Part shown: positions 1-14,100 of the stretch, in pieces
Position numbering within the stretch: position 1 is the stretch's first letter
Layout: every line of letters starts with the position of its first letter
Origin: Melitaea cinxia
Taxonomy: Eukaryota > Arthropoda > Insecta > Lepidoptera > Nymphalidae
Length of the DNA stretch: 64,000 nt
Direction: 5' to 3'
NCBI RefSeq assembly: GCF_905220565.1
Contig: NC_059402.1
Span: 2,481,501 to 2,545,500 of the forward strand
Notes under the pieces: generated by a model
What the model saw: the letters and a program-made list of their open reading frames with translations, nothing else
Database searches by the model: none
What the model was told of the DNA's origin: nothing
Translations under genes and position numbers: made by a program

Positions 1-81
1 AATACTTAAAAGTCAATTTGAACTTTAATACCATACGATAAAGTTTGTGTTAGGCGATACGAAGTTCGCCGGGTCAGCTAG
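1..81 (+). mobile_element. 3' end of a family 1 Helitron, cut by the window edge
   Basis: Matches the last 81 bases of the 13037-13320 copy, including the GGCGA...TCGCC hairpin and the terminal CTAG followed by T. Confidence 0.75.
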
Positions 82-2407
82 TTTATGATAAATGTATGTA
101 TAAATAATTATAAAGTACACCCAAACTTGAGCTGAAAATCAAAAATTTACAGATCGATGTTAAATACCGTTGACAACTACATTACGAATATACGCAAGTA
201 TACGCAAAAATGTGTGTGTCAACGCACACACCGACACGTGATTGGAGCTTATTTTACCCCGTAATTACCGTGCTATTTAAAGATGGATGATATTTAATTG
301 CAAATCAAAAATGTTCATTTGTGCTATGGACAAATCCCAATTATAATCAAATAAATTTTTTGCACAGGGAAATTGTTCTAGCGAAATATTTATTTTATTA
401 GCGACAATTTATATTACTGGCGAATCGCTGGAGGTATATTTAATTTTACAGCTTTTTTATGTACGCACATCTAATAAAGACTAGAAGCAAAGTAAATTTA
501 TTGCATCATTTTAACAATTTTTTAACCGACTTCCAAAAAAGGAGGAGGTTCTCAATTCGACTGTATTTTTTTTTTTTGGAGTAAAACTTCTTTACGCACG
601 CTTATCTTTGGGAGTAAGCTTCTGGATGCGTGACGGGAGCGTTACAAAATTGTGTCGCGAACGTAGTACGAAAGAGGTGCAAGCACACATTTTCTTGCAC
701 ATTTTTGTGCAGACCTATTGCTAAAGAAGTTTTAGTGTCTAAAACACATTAGTTTTTTTTTCCACATAGGTACTGCAATTTATCTCAGTGGAAGACATTT
801 TTTTTAAATAATCCAAATATTAATTAACATTAGTATCAAAAATTAATTATAAAACAGCATACGAAAAGTGTGGAACTTTTCGGTAATATTATTGAATTGG
901 AAAAAAAAGGTTTTGATAGAAGAACACATTGAAGACAACTACAAAAAAATAAATTTAATTTGTTATAGTCGAAAGTGATTTAATCTTGACCAATCATTCA
1001 AATAGCGCAGTTTAAAAATATACGGCAGTAAGTATTAAAAAAAAAAATAACAACCTAACCCTATGAACTAATCATCTGACAATTGTCTTGCAATGTATCT
1101 GTGTATTAGGTATTTATCAGATTTTTTTTATTAGATATTTGATATTATTAGATATTTGTCGCAAGAGAAACGTTGCGCAATAAAACGTCTTTCTAAGGGC
1201 AGGTCTCTGCGTCATGCTGACCGTTAGTTTTTCATGCGATTTCACTCCTCCATATTTCTTTCATACCACCGAACTCATTTATTTATATATTTCTCCATAC
1301 ATACAAGCTTACAGAGCTTTTCTCCAGTCACAAGTAAGGTACTCAGAAAAAAAGGAAAAACACAGGTATGTCAAAATTAAGAAAATAATTATAAATGGAG
1401 TAATAGACCATTTTATGAGAATACAATAATTAAAATGTACAATGTAAATAAAAACACATTACTGTCAGTGAATTGAATATAAAAAGAATTAAATCTCAAT
1501 AATTTTGATAAGATATTCATATTCATGGGAGTAAATTCCAAAAACAGTGTTTTCATCTTTAATGGATTAACAGGATCCTATATAGCTTTGTAGGCCCTTT
1601 AAAGACTTAAATTTGTTTGTTTTTGGCGGTTCCTAAACTTACAACGTGTTTGTCTAATATTTGTGTATCTATATATTGAATCAACCTTTCCACCCACATA
1701 GTCGATGTTGACGCAATAACTTTGTCGGCTCATTACGACGTCAAACTTTTCGATTGAGTTAGACCTACCTATTTGTACAATAACGATTGGTTTACTCTTA
1801 TTCTACAATGACTACATAATAGTGCTTTTAAGGCCGAATTATTTAATAAAGTAAATTCCAATTTAATTTGTACTTAATGAGCAATATCTTTGTCTAAGAT
1901 TAAGTTCCTGTTTTCGAACGACTGTAGTTATGACGTCAAAGGTAGGTATATAATATAATTAGGTTTTGATTATTTTTATGTATCGGACATGTATAATCGC
2001 CAATTGTGGATCGCTATTTGATGGATAACGGAATACGACAGTTATAAGTTTTTGATTAATTATTCTTTGTTATTTGTGTCCGAGAATCGTGGTTATGGGT
2101 AAAAGGTATCTATAGACAAATATTATCAAAAACCCCCTTTAATAATGTTAAGTTTAATTCACGTTTGTAAAGCACCCATTTTAATTACTTCTACCTATTA
2201 ATTAATATTGTTTTAATTATAAAATTGTTTGTTATTTTGTAAGGCTAACGTTAAGCTAATCCTGACTGTAACTGACACCCGTGTTTGCCAACAGAACCTA
2301 ATTGAGAATCAATGCTGATGAGCCGCGGAGTAATGGATCTATGACGCAAAACACAGCTAATGAATTACATACAAACAATGTCATATGTTAGGTTATATAA
2401 AATAATA
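82..2407. other. AT-rich stretch upstream of CNOT3, no gene seen
   Basis: Apart from the repeat A remnant at 520-575 and repeat-like sequence to 740, I see no coding or RNA gene. The 71-codon frame at 1214-1429 has no recognisable features. Confidence 0.5.
520..575 (-). repeat. Repeat A terminal fragment
   Basis: Fifty-six bases matching the GAAGTCGGTT end of repeat A in reverse (AACCGACTTCC, GGAGGAGGTTCTCAATTCG). The following stretch to about 740, with GAGCGTTACAAAATTGTGTC, looks repetitive but I cannot name it. Confidence 0.55.
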
Positions 2408-3479
2408 ATTGTGTTTGCAAGCAAACGAAAAAAAAACCGACTTCAATTATATCGACAAGTAATACAACGTAGGTAGACGAAAAATTTGTGAAGTTTATTT
2501 ATTTTATTTATTTATTTATTTATCATTAATGTACACCGAAATACCGACACATATAAAGAAAGATACAATAGAAGATGTACAAAGGCGATCTTATCGCTAA
2601 ATAGCGATTTCTTCCAGATAACCTTTGGGTACTGGACACGATACAGTAGCAGCGGTTAAGGTGTGCACAAATTAAGGAGTAAAAATCAATTATAAATACC
2701 TAGATAAAAACTACTATATGCTAAACTTACATAATTATTAAAAAAGAAAAAAAAAACATATAAATAAGTAAATATTTTAGTATATAATGTATGAAACACA
2801 TATATACGCACATACATACATATAACATACACATACATAATTACATTGAGGCATACATATATTTATATAATAATATGCATAAAAAATAATTAGATACATA
2901 AAATATACATTAACAATAATTATTTACTAATAATAATATATAAATATCATACAAATAATAAGTTATTACGTATTATCAAAGATTATTCCAAAAGCTGTAA
3001 TCAGATCTCGATGAAATTTAAATGTGGCCTTATGATAACATCAGCTTTCGATTAACTTAAAAATCATCAAAATCGATACACCCAGTAAAAAGTTATGCGG
3101 ATTTTTGAGTTTCCCTCGATTCCTCGGGGATCCCATGATCAGATCCTAGTTTCCTGATTATGATACAACATCAAGGATATCTCTTCTCCAACAAAAAAAG
3201 AATTATCAAACTCGGTACATCCAGTAGAAAGTTATGCGGTATAATACAACCTAGGTCGACGAAAAAAGCGTCAAGTAAAAACGCATTATTAGATATAACT
3301 CGAAAAGTAGTTGTTAGATCTCAAATAAATTTAAATGGGACCAATTGGCACACACCACCTTTCAATTAAAACAAAATTTGTCGAAATCGGTCTACCCGGT
3401 CAAAAGTTCTGATGTAACATACATAAAAAAAAATACAGTCGAATTGAGAACCTCCTCCTTTTTTGGAAGTCGGTTAAAA
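2408..3479 (+). repeat. Repeat A (ACCGACTTC...GAAGTCGGT), interrupted by a LINE tail
   Basis: Left part 2408-2490 opens with ATTGTGTTTGCAAGCAAACG, then ACCGACTTCAATTATATCGAC. It resumes near 2965 and runs to TTTTTGGAAGTCGGTTA at 3479. Between lies a minus-strand LINE 3' tail and AT-rich DNA. The short ORF at 3160-3369 is part of the repeat and recurs at 21333. Confidence 0.7.
2493..2680 (-). mobile_element. LINE 3' tail inserted into repeat A
   Basis: The reverse strand reads GGTTATCTGGAAGAAATCGC, TTTAGCGATAAGATCGCC, TATCTTTCTTTATATGTG and ends in (AAAT)n. This is a familiar 3' UTR of lepidopteran Jockey/CR1-group LINEs. No coding remains. Confidence 0.55.
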
Positions 3480-4504
3480 AATAATTAGCTGACAAACAAT
3501 AATACTAAAAACAAGACAATGTGGCATTAATAAATATAAAAACATTAAATTTATTTCTCATAACATATTATATGTTAATATGTTATTTTTAATTAAACAA
3601 TTGTAATCTCAAGCTCTGTTCATGGCGAAAATACAAATAATATAAGCCCTTATAACCTATTTAAGTATCTATACACACACAATGAAAATAACTAAAACAT
3701 ACCTACCTATTTATTGCACAATAACATACGCATTGTAAACTTTAAACTTATAATCAGTCTTCCGTTACATAATAAAATAGCAAATTTTTAAAGTCGAATA
3801 ATAATAATTGTTGTATAGAAAAAGTAATAAACATAACATTTTTGCTGATTTACAGCGTGAAGACAAAAAAAAACTTTGTTTTGTTTTTTTACTTTAACAC
3901 TAACGTCACTAACCATATTTATAATAATCACGATTATATGTTATATATATGATATAAACTTTAACTATCGGATACCGATATCCATCAAATAGCGTTATCC
4001 ACGAATGGTGCAACGGACCCTAAAAACATTTACATTTAAATATTTCAACATGCGTGGTCCGGTGTGCGTTGTTGTGGGCTTCTAAAAACATAGTCACGCT
4101 TGACGAAGTGCTAAACACATTATTTACTGTCCTTCTAGACCAGAAATATCTTTTGTTTATTTATTTAATACTATTAAGTACCAAAGTTTGTGTCTGCGTG
4201 GCGCATTATTTTATAAATCATCATCTGACATACGGAATCAGGATTATTTCATGTCTAAGTAAGTACCTACCGAACGAGCGTAACCTACCGATAATATTTT
4301 ACCTATAATAAAATGGCGCTTACTTGCCTACAGTAATTTTTAGTGTCGATTATCGAAACATATGTCAGAATTTGTTCTCCTAGTTTCTTATACATAGAGC
4401 TCCTTGGGATATTTGAAATTTAACAAACAATTGAGACATAATGGCGAATTTATGTGACAAAAGAAAACAAATTACAGTAGAGTCTGGAAAGTTACATACA
4501 CACT

Positions 4505-4742
4505 CACTTCCTACCTTGGAACTTAAAAAGCCGACCGATGGCGGGATAACCATCCAACTGTTGGCTTTGAAATACACAGGCCGAAGACGGGCAGCAGCGT
4601 CTTCGGTGCGACAAAGCCAGTACTGCGGTCACCAACACGCCTGCCCAGCGTGGTGACTATGGGCAAAACACATGAGTTCACGCTATTTTTGGCGTAAACT
4701 TGTGGATGCCTATGTCCAGCAGTGGACTGTATAGGCTGTAAT
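4505..4742 (+). mobile_element. Non-autonomous element sharing the RTE LINE 3' end
   Basis: Body GGCCGAAGACGGGCAGCAGC, TGCGGTCACCAACACGCCTG, GTGGTGACTATGGGCAAAAC, GAGTTCACGC. Its end, GCCTATGTCCAGCAGTGGAC then ATAGGCTG and (ATG)n, is the same as the RTE LINE 3' end. No ORF of interest. Confidence 0.65.
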
Positions 4743-4754
4743 GATGATGATGAC

Positions 4755-5231
4755 ACTCACTTCAGTCTATCGCAGTCCACTGATGGACATAGGCCTCCCC
4801 CCGCCCCATCCCGGTTTTTCGCAATCCTCATCCAGGCACCACCGGCGATTTTACATTGATCGTCGGTTCAGCGGGCTGGAGCACAGCGCACAGCACTCCC
4901 ACGTTGCGTTTGTCAACACGCGACATCCACTCCAGGACACGCCTGCTCCAGCGGCCATCGGTCCTGCGACACAGGTGACCAACTCTGTATAGTCTCATTT
5001 CTGATCCTATCTTTAAGAGAGACCCCAAGCATAGCCCGTTCCATTGCACGTTGAGTGACTTTAAACTTGTGGACCAGTCCCTACGTCAGTGTCCACATCT
5101 CGGCTTCATATGTTAATACAGGCAGGACGCATTGCTCGAAGGCTTTTGTCTTCAAGCATTGCGGAATCTTCGTAATGAAGACTCGACGAAGCCTGCCAAA
5201 TGCCGCCCAGCCCAACCGAATTCTTCTATCA
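4755..5231 (-). mobile_element. RTE LINE 3' fragment, antisense
   Basis: Decayed copy of the end of the 59868 LINE coding region in reverse. Its translation keeps HLCRRTDGRWSRRVLEW and neighbouring words, but frames are broken. It abuts the repeat at 4505-4742 tail-to-tail. Confidence 0.7.
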
Positions 5232-7574
5232 GCTTATCGGAAAGTTACGTCAATAATAAAAATAACATTTTCATTGAACATACGTTTTTTTATTCTTCAA
5301 GAGCAGCTGAACATTATATAATAGTCTATTTCTAAAAAATATTTACCCGCCACTAGACCAAACTAGTTCTGTTTATTATAAAATATTTACGACCTATGTC
5401 CATAGTATTCGTGTGGTTTATTTTCTCTACAATCGTTGTTTGTAATATGTAACAAAATAATATTAATAACCATTCTATACTTTATTTTTATACTCTTAAA
5501 AGCTACAATCGCTTCAAAAGTTATTTGTATTTAGAAGGGAATATATAATGGAAGTTCAAGGTAAAGATGAAAATAACTATAAATCATACATTTTATTGAG
5601 ATCTTATAAAAGAGAATCGCTATGAATGTAGTCTTTAAATAATTTTGAGATCACTGTGCTTTACATACAAGAAGCATATTGAGGGTAAATGTTACTCTGT
5701 AAACTTAAAGAAGAGTAGCCCTAGTCCGGCCTCAAGGGGCTCAATGTCGTTTAAAAATACGTCACGAGCAATTTTACCCTTTTGAACCCCTTCCCCCATT
5801 TGTCATTTTACGGATAGTGGTTGCGGTGATGACGTTACGACGGTATCTAGCAAATAAGTTTTTTTTATATTGTTCTTTTTTACCAAATAATTCCACTATA
5901 TTTATGAGATATTTCCTATGACTAATAGTAATTGTGAATCTAAGAGTTAGTTTCTTAATTTAGGCGAAACAGGTCCTAATGGCCTATTCTAGCTCGTTCT
6001 GTTAAAGTTTATTCGTAACTTATGTGCTGAATAAACTTTATCCACAATCGGCGAAACCGGCCCTAAATCCTAAAAACAAATATCATTTTTTATTTTAATA
6101 ATTATTTTTTTTAGATCATTGTTATAGAAAAACGCACGACACGTTGTTATGGAAGACGCAACGACTTTTATGGGAACATTATTATGAAAGCGAGTGAAAT
6201 CGCGCGGATCGGCTAAAGCGAAAGTGTACTGCTAAAATAGCCGTTATATACCTAATAAATCAGAGTCGATAATTTTTGAAACCAAAAAAATATATATATA
6301 GTTATAGTAAAATTTAAACCAAAAAATATTATAACTTTTTTTTCACTTTTTATCTTTTCAAAGGAAGGTTATAAAAGAGACTTCTGTAAAATTGATATTT
6401 GAATAAAATGTTCCTGTCTCGCTGTACCTATGCCGCCGCTGCGCCCCGAGCCAAGAAAAGGACAACTGCAGCTCAGACCGTTTTAGGTAGATAATTATTG
6501 ACCAAAACAGCATTTCATAGTCGACTATTTTCCCCCCTAAACATTTTTTGTTTTGCCATGACTATGTTATTAACTCCCTTAACCTCCCCCCTCCCCTCTT
6601 ATAACTTAGGGGTGTGAAAAATAGATGTTGGCCGATTCTCAGACCTACCAGATATGCACACACAGTTTCATAAAAATCGGTCCAGCCATTTCAGAGAAGT
6701 ATAGTGACACGAGAATTTTGTATTTAAGATTAGGCAATATTTCTAGTTTTTGAAGACTCCTACTCCCTATTATTATAAGAATATGAAAAAAAAACCAATG
6801 AAGCGAGGTCGTGGCAGTAAAGGTTTTTTTTTAAAAAATATATTTGATTGATCTACTGTCATTCCAACATCCAGGGAGAAAACAGTCGACTACGTTTGTA
6901 TAGAGAAAGAGCTGGTACCTATACTTTCCTCTTAAGCCCTGGTCTATAAACAAACAGATTAAAAGATAAAAACTTTTTTAAGTGCTCCTCCGCTGTCGAC
7001 TAAAGTATATTATCGCTACTTTTTATATTTATTTTTTTATTATTCTGATGAAACATTTGCTATATAACGCCATCTTGTGCTGATTAAATAAACCATATGT
7101 ACGATCCGTACCTTCTAAAGATAAGTTAGGTACCCAGTTCGTATGAGACGACAGCATCACATCACCATCTGTCATTATACTGATGCGACCATTGTTATAA
7201 AAATTATGTAATACTTCATTATCTTGTAAGACGTAATAATGTTGTAGTAATATTTGTATAATAATTATCTTATGTTTATATTGTTTAAAAAAATTAAGTA
7301 AAAATAACCAAAGATTTTCCTAACAATATGTCAACTTGATACTATTTTGTCTATGCTTTCCTCTATTATTTTGCGCCTGCGCACTTGACTGATGGTCTAC
7401 GCGACGTACCTAAAATCATATTGTGGAAAATTTGAAGTTTGTTGTTTTAGTGACAACTTATCCATAATTATTTATGAAAGCTTCGCGCTAATTACCATTC
7501 CAGGCGCGAGGCAGAATAATTCTGTAGCGGTCAGCCTGGATGCGTTCAGTCACTACAAGTTCGAGCGGTGTACG
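5232..7574. other. No gene seen; one interspersed repeat
   Basis: AT-rich, with only the repeat at 6602-6770 recognised. Confidence 0.5.
6602..6770 (+). repeat. Interspersed repeat (GGGGTGTGAAAAATAGATGTTGG)
   Basis: About 135 bp shared with 8611-8745: AAAATAGATGTTGG, GATTCTCAGACCTACC, ATGCACACA, CCATTTCAGAGAAGTAT, GAATTT. Family not identified; common in Lepidoptera. Confidence 0.5.
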
Positions 7575-7708
7575 GTAGCCATCTTGGATTCGAACAAAGC
7601 TTCAGATGTGTAGTTTGTCTGTTTATCAATAATTTTTGTGCATTTCCCTGTAAATAGTTTGTATGTTTAGGATATGTATGGAATATTCGTCCACATGTGT
7701 AAATAGCT
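7575..7708 (+). promoter_or_regulatory. Likely 5' UTR / proximal promoter of CNOT3
   Basis: The 130 bases before the CNOT3 start codon contain GCCATCTTGGA at 7578-7588, the reverse complement of a YY1-type core often found just downstream of start sites of housekeeping genes. No TATA box is evident. A 73-codon open frame overlapping this stretch (7392-7613) shows no recognisable protein and is probably chance. The transcription start cannot be placed from sequence alone. Confidence 0.3.
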
Positions 7709-10700
7709 ATGGCTGCTTCAAGAAAATTACAAGGTAATTCACAATGTTATCAGGTTAGAGATTGATTGACCCCAACCTATGTAGATACGTGTTCTAGAGT
7801 TCTATTGTCCGACCGCGAGGTCCTTGGCTAAGCAGACGAAGCTAGGAAGATACTAATAAATTCAAACGTTTTGCGATGAAAACGCAACTAGGCGGTAATC
7901 TTGAGAATTGACAGAACGAATGTCGAATACGTGCTTTTTTACGTAGAGTTTCTTTCACCGCTTCAATAACGTGATATTTTATTAATAATAAAACACGAAC
8001 GAAGCCACCAAACCTTTGTAATGTGTCGTAAACAGTGTAAAGTGCGGATAATTGCGCGTCCTAAAGGAAATCGCGTTCGAGAAACAGGTTTTCTCGGTTC
8101 ATTTGTGCAGTGATGATGTTTGTTGCAGGTGAGATAGACAGGTGTTTAAAAAAGGTCACAGAGGGGGTGGAAACGTTTGAAGATATCTGGCAGAAAGTAC
8201 ACAATGCGACGAACAGTAATCAGAAGGAGAAATATGAGGCAGATCTCAAGAAGGAGATTAAAAAACTCCAGAGGCTACGAGATCAAATCAAGTCATGGAT
8301 CGCTTCGGGCGAGATTAAGGATAAGAGTACACTTTTAGAATATAGGAAACTAATTGAAACGGTCAGTGATCATGAACTTTTCATTCATAAACATTTGTTT
8401 TAATATTTGGTTGAAGATAGACAACACAACTGTTTTATATAAGAGCTATTTAATAAACTACAAGTGGTACAATGTCTACAAATAAGCAATCTAGAAACGT
8501 TTTTAATGCATACAAATTTCTTGACTAGCCCGTTGACACAGTTTCCAGTGGCCCTGCTTTCTGCTCCGCGTGTTGAGATTTTGATTCCCGTCTGAGTCTA
8601 GGTATAATATAGGGGTATGAAAAATAGATGTTGGTTGATTCTCAGACCTACCCAGTATGCACACAAAATTTCCAAAAAAATTGGTCCATCCATTTCAGAG
8701 AAGTATTGTAACTAACATTGTGACAAGAATTTCGTATATAAGAATGTATTATTTCCATGTATATATGTATAAAAATTTAGCTATATCAGTCAGATGTTAC
8801 TTATAACAAGCATTAAGTTGCTTACCTTTGGAACAGACGACTGTGTGAATGTTATAAGATATTTATTTATTTAATTTTAATTAAAATTAATTTCTGAATA
8901 CAAAGTTGTATACAACATATCAAAAAAGTTTATTAATTTCTAATAGTAATAATTAAACTAGGCACTGAATTAAACTTAAATACAATTGCTTACAGAATTT
9001 TTCGGGTTTGTTGCCAATAAAAAATAGTCAAGAACATGCTACAAGTACTAATATAGTTTATTTCATTTCTAAATAAAAAATAGTGAAGTGTAAAAAAGTG
9101 TATAAAACTAAATTTAAATAATATTTAAAAAAAGAGAAAAAAGGTTAGATTTTTTTTTTTTTCAAATAAAGAAACTAACTTTTCTGTGTCTACAAGATAC
9201 ATCAAATTATAAAGTTACATTTATAATTTATTATGATATGGTAATATGTTCATAGTTTTTATGATGCATCATACTCCTATTCTTAAAGAGAAACTTGTCT
9301 ATGCTTCTAAAAACATTTTATGTATTAAAACCACCAAAATTACCAAAGAGCCTACTCAGCATGATTAGCTTGTACCACTAAAAGGAACTAGGGCATGAGC
9401 TAAGGGTTAAAAAGGCAAGTGAAAATTAGTCATGGTACCAGCTTCTACTACTTTGGGCTACTGCCAAATATAATAACAATTAAGACATATTATAACTTGC
9501 AAAATATTTTTATGGTATGCAATAGATTGTATTATTAAAGTTATCATTTTATACATTAAAATTTACATATAACATGAAATATGTATTTGTAACCGTGTCA
9601 GCAATGTTTTTCCTGTGTCTGGGGTCAGAAAATACAATCCCCAGATTGTGGCAAACATCTTTATTTCTAAAGTAAAAAGTGGTTATTTTAATATTACAAA
9701 CAGACACTCCAATTTTATTTATTTGCATAGATACAAAAATATGCCATTGATTCCGCAACAGCCACCAAAAGAGCCTAGCCAGCTTTTAAGCCAGTGTTGT
9801 GACCATTGCACTAATGCATTGTCATTTTGCTAACATCGTATTATCTTTTATCATAATTTCCCTTTTTTTATACTACTATCTTGGCTAACAAACATATGGC
9901 CCATGTGATGGTTAGTGTGTGTGTTAGTGTTTATCTACCTCTGACCCTCCCCAGGAGCTCGGGCCACCTTACTGACAACAGAAACCCAACGCTACTTAAG
10001 ATCTTTGATCATTATTTTTTTTCGCTAGAAACTATTATCACATTCACATGAACATATTTCATTTAATTTACAGCAAATGGAAAGGTTTAAAGTAGTTGAA
10101 CGAGAAACAAAAACCAAGGCATACTCTAAGGAAGGACTGGGAGCTGCACAGAAGTTAGACCCCGCTCAGAAGGAGCGAGAGGAAATGTCTTCGTGGCTCA
10201 TATCCTCAATTGACGCACTTAATTTACAGGTACCAGTGTACAAAAGTATATATATATATATAAGTAAAAATTCTTAAATATTCCAATAATTTACATATTA
10301 TATAGTGATATATTGTGCCCTGATTAAGATGCATTTTTAAACCTGTTACAAAAAATTTCATACCATATATATAAGGCCAAGCTAAGTTCTCTATATGACT
10401 TTATGTAAAAAGAAAGCACAAATAATAATGAAACTGGTTATTTATTGAAACATAATAAAAAAATTAACACTGCACTTTTAAAATATCTCTATATTTTAAA
10501 TAATCTTGATATAAAAAGAAGAAACAGACACACAAATCATAAATATTTTATAAAAAATTTTGCTTAAAATCCTTTATGTGTATATTAAACCTGAAATACA
10601 CAATCTATGAATGCATAACATGTGCAACTATAACTAAACAACTTGATTATATACTGTGTATTTTCATACCATTATAAGAATACTTATAAAGTTTTACTTA

Positions 10701-11148
10701 CATTAAATGTATTTTTTTTTTCAAAAACAAAGATCTTAAAATTTACCAAAGGAAATTAATAAAGTACATTATAAATTTTTTTAAGATATTTAGTAAATGA
10801 AATTATTGAAATGCAAAATATTTATTTTGCCATAAGCTGAGATTATACACATTTAGCAAATGTCAAAAAATATATATTAAAAAAAAAGTTAATTTAGCCT
10901 CTAATATTCCACTGCTAGGCCCTCTATCTCCATGTGGAAGAAGGATTGGAGCTTAATCCACCACACTGTTTAACTGCGGTTTTGCAGATATGTTTCTACT
11001 ATGATGAACGATCACTATCAGGTATTTATGATAACAACCAGGACCAACGGCTTAATGTGTTCTCCAAGGCACTGTGTGGAGACCCACAAGGACAGACAAC
11101 CAGACTGAAAATAAATATTTGTACAAATACAAATATTATATTATTATA

Positions 11149-11196
<48 letters not shown>

Positions 11197-14100
11197 CCAT
11201 CCCGAGCAGGAATCGAACACTCAATTGCTGGTGTGTGAGTGCCCACACAGTGCACACACCACTACACTAGACTACTAGAGCCATGTACCAATTCCAGAGT
11301 AATTGTAGCAAATCAACTAACCATTTCGAAATAGCTACAATTTAACATAAGGTACATTACAAACTTAGGTAATGTACCCGGTGTTTATTTTACGTTAATA
11401 ACAATATTTATTATTTTGTTCTAATCTTTAGTGTCTCGGTAGACAACACTTTTCCATTGTGTCATTTGTATTATTATATATTACTACTTTTATAAATTCC
11501 AGATTGATCTTTTTGAGTCTGAAGTGGAATCACTATTAGTTGGTAAGAAGAAACGGTTGGACAAGGAGAAGCAGGATCGTATGGAAGAGCTCAAATTTAA
11601 ACTAGAGAGGCATAGGTTCCATATAAAAAAACTTGAAACTCTTCTACGAATGCTAGATAACATGTCTGTAGAAGTTGAACAGGTGAGAAATGTTATTTTT
11701 TTATATTATTAATTAAGTGTACTGCTTGGTTTCACCTAATGTTAAGTATTCTTCTTTTAACATTCTTATGTAACTTTAAAAACTTTCTCACTAATCCTAC
11801 AAAAATTGTCAAAAAACTACTTTTGAAAGTCGAATGAAAATTTTGAAACTGAAGTTATGTAAATATTATATATTATATAGCAATTAAATATTTTGTACCT
11901 AAAACATAAAAAAAAAATGTAACTTCTTCAAAATTATTTTTGATCACTCTGGTATGTTTAGCATTAATATGAAGAGTCAAGCTCTAAATACTTGCACTTA
12001 TATGTAAATACATGTATTAAAAGTAAAAATAATATTTAAAATAAGTCCAGTTCTCACAAATAAATATGTTTAAATGAAACAAACTCTTTGCTTTATGACA
12101 TTAGTAAAGATTATTACATAAAAAGTACATAATATTATTATTAAGATTAGGAATACTGTGAGACTGCTTACAAGGCCAGAATTATATAAAAACATACTAA
12201 ACTCTTTTTCATTTGAATGACTATTTAAGATACTGACATATCACAGAAATAGAGAAAAATCTAATTTTAAATGTGCGAAAAAAGTTTGCAAGCAAAAATA
12301 TCAATATAAAGATATGTCTTGAAAAAAGTTCTTACTGCATCAGATAGCCTAATTTATTTTATAAAGGGGTAATAAAGAGCAGGATAACTTAAAGAAACTT
12401 ATATGCAGTATTACATAAATTAAAAATTTTAAACCATGTTAATGTTCAATAAGAAGTAGAGAATTTTTTTACTCATTGGTCATAAATTTTTAAACAAAAA
12501 AGTGCAAACATTACATTCTTAAACCAATAAAAAGGCCTTAAAAACTTTCCACCGGAGTACACTTATAAGGTTTAGTGATTATAAACTATTTTAAAATGAC
12601 TAAGACATGATACATAATATTGCATCCAATTTTATTTACAAGGACAATCTATAATGAAAGTCAAACATATACATGAAATAATTCTTTTAACAACATGTTA
12701 TCAATGCCTTATCTGTAATTGTTTTTATTTTGTGCATCCAATTTCTGATAGTTGTAGTTAGTGTACTATCAACATATACTGTGTAAGGTTTTTACTTGAC
12801 ATTGTGTATTTGTAAGATTTTTTGAGATTTTTCTTACTCTTCTATAGATTTTAGCGGGAAGTTGTATAGCCAGCAACTGCCTCGTTTAACAGGCTATTGC
12901 AAGAATTCTTGTAGGAACTGTTATTAATTAATAGTAATTCCTTAATGCACATACAAATAAACAAACAAGCTTGCCATATTTATAACATCGATTGCTGTTT
13001 GTTATTATCATTATATATGCTATATATTTTACCTAATCTATAATATAAAAATGAGTCGCTGAATGTGTTGCTAAGCGCAAAACTCGAGAACGGTCGGACC
13101 GATTTCGCTAATTCTTTTTTTAAAATATTCCTTGAAGTACGAGGATGGTTCTTACGGAGAGAAAAATTCTAAAAAAAAAAATTCCCTGAAAAAGTCTAAA
13201 ATAACACTTTTCTATACTCCCATACAAAAGATTTGTGATAATACTTAAAAGTCAATTTGAACTTTAATACCATACGATAAAGTTTGTGTTAGGCGATACG
13301 AAGTTCGCCGGGTCAGCTAGTCTAATATAAAATAAGTTGCCCTTTTAAGATTTTCTTGACAAAACTATTGAAAAACCCACACAAACTCATACATAATTCT
13401 TATTATTATAATTAGTTTATTGATAAATATAATAAATGGCCCTGCTTTCTGATTTGAAGTTTGTGGGTTTGATTCATGCCTGAGTTTGGGTGTGATATAT
13501 TTATTTATTAATTTAGTACTATTTCTATGTACATTTCTCGAAAATAAATTTTCAGTCAACAGTCAGCAAGCATTAAGTTGCTTATATCAGGAATAGACGA
13601 CTGTGTGTATATAAAAGATATTTATTTATTTATTATAATAATTAAATTTTAAAAAAATATTTCAGATAAAGAGAATAAAAGACGACGTAGAGTACTATAT
13701 AGTATCATCGCTAGAGCCAGGGTTTGAGGAAAATGACTATATCTATGAAGATATTAACGGTTTAGACGAGATTGAACTAAGTGGAGTAGGTTTGCCATCA
13801 TCAGCGACCACGGATAGTAATAACAGTAATGATTCACCCGGATCACCTACCAGCATACTTTCAGGTAAATCTCATTGAGAATATAATATATATATACATA
13901 TCTAATGATATATAAAAAAATACAAATATTTTATTAAATATACATTGCAAAATATTTTTTGGCATTTATAAAGTTATCAACTAGTCAGTTCATAAAATAA
14001 AATTGAAATCTAATAAGTTTCGGCAATTGTTAAATTGTAAGCCTATTTCATTGTTTACATTCATATCATTCATATAAATTCCTAAAAAACTTTGGGTTTT

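Noticed and set aside
3160..3369. Conserved small protein (similar frames at 3160 and 21333)
   Set aside because: The similarity reflects copies of repeat A, not a gene; other copies of the repeat break the frame.
7392..7613. 73-codon ORF just upstream of CNOT3
   Set aside because: No homology or domain recognised; it overlaps the probable promoter.
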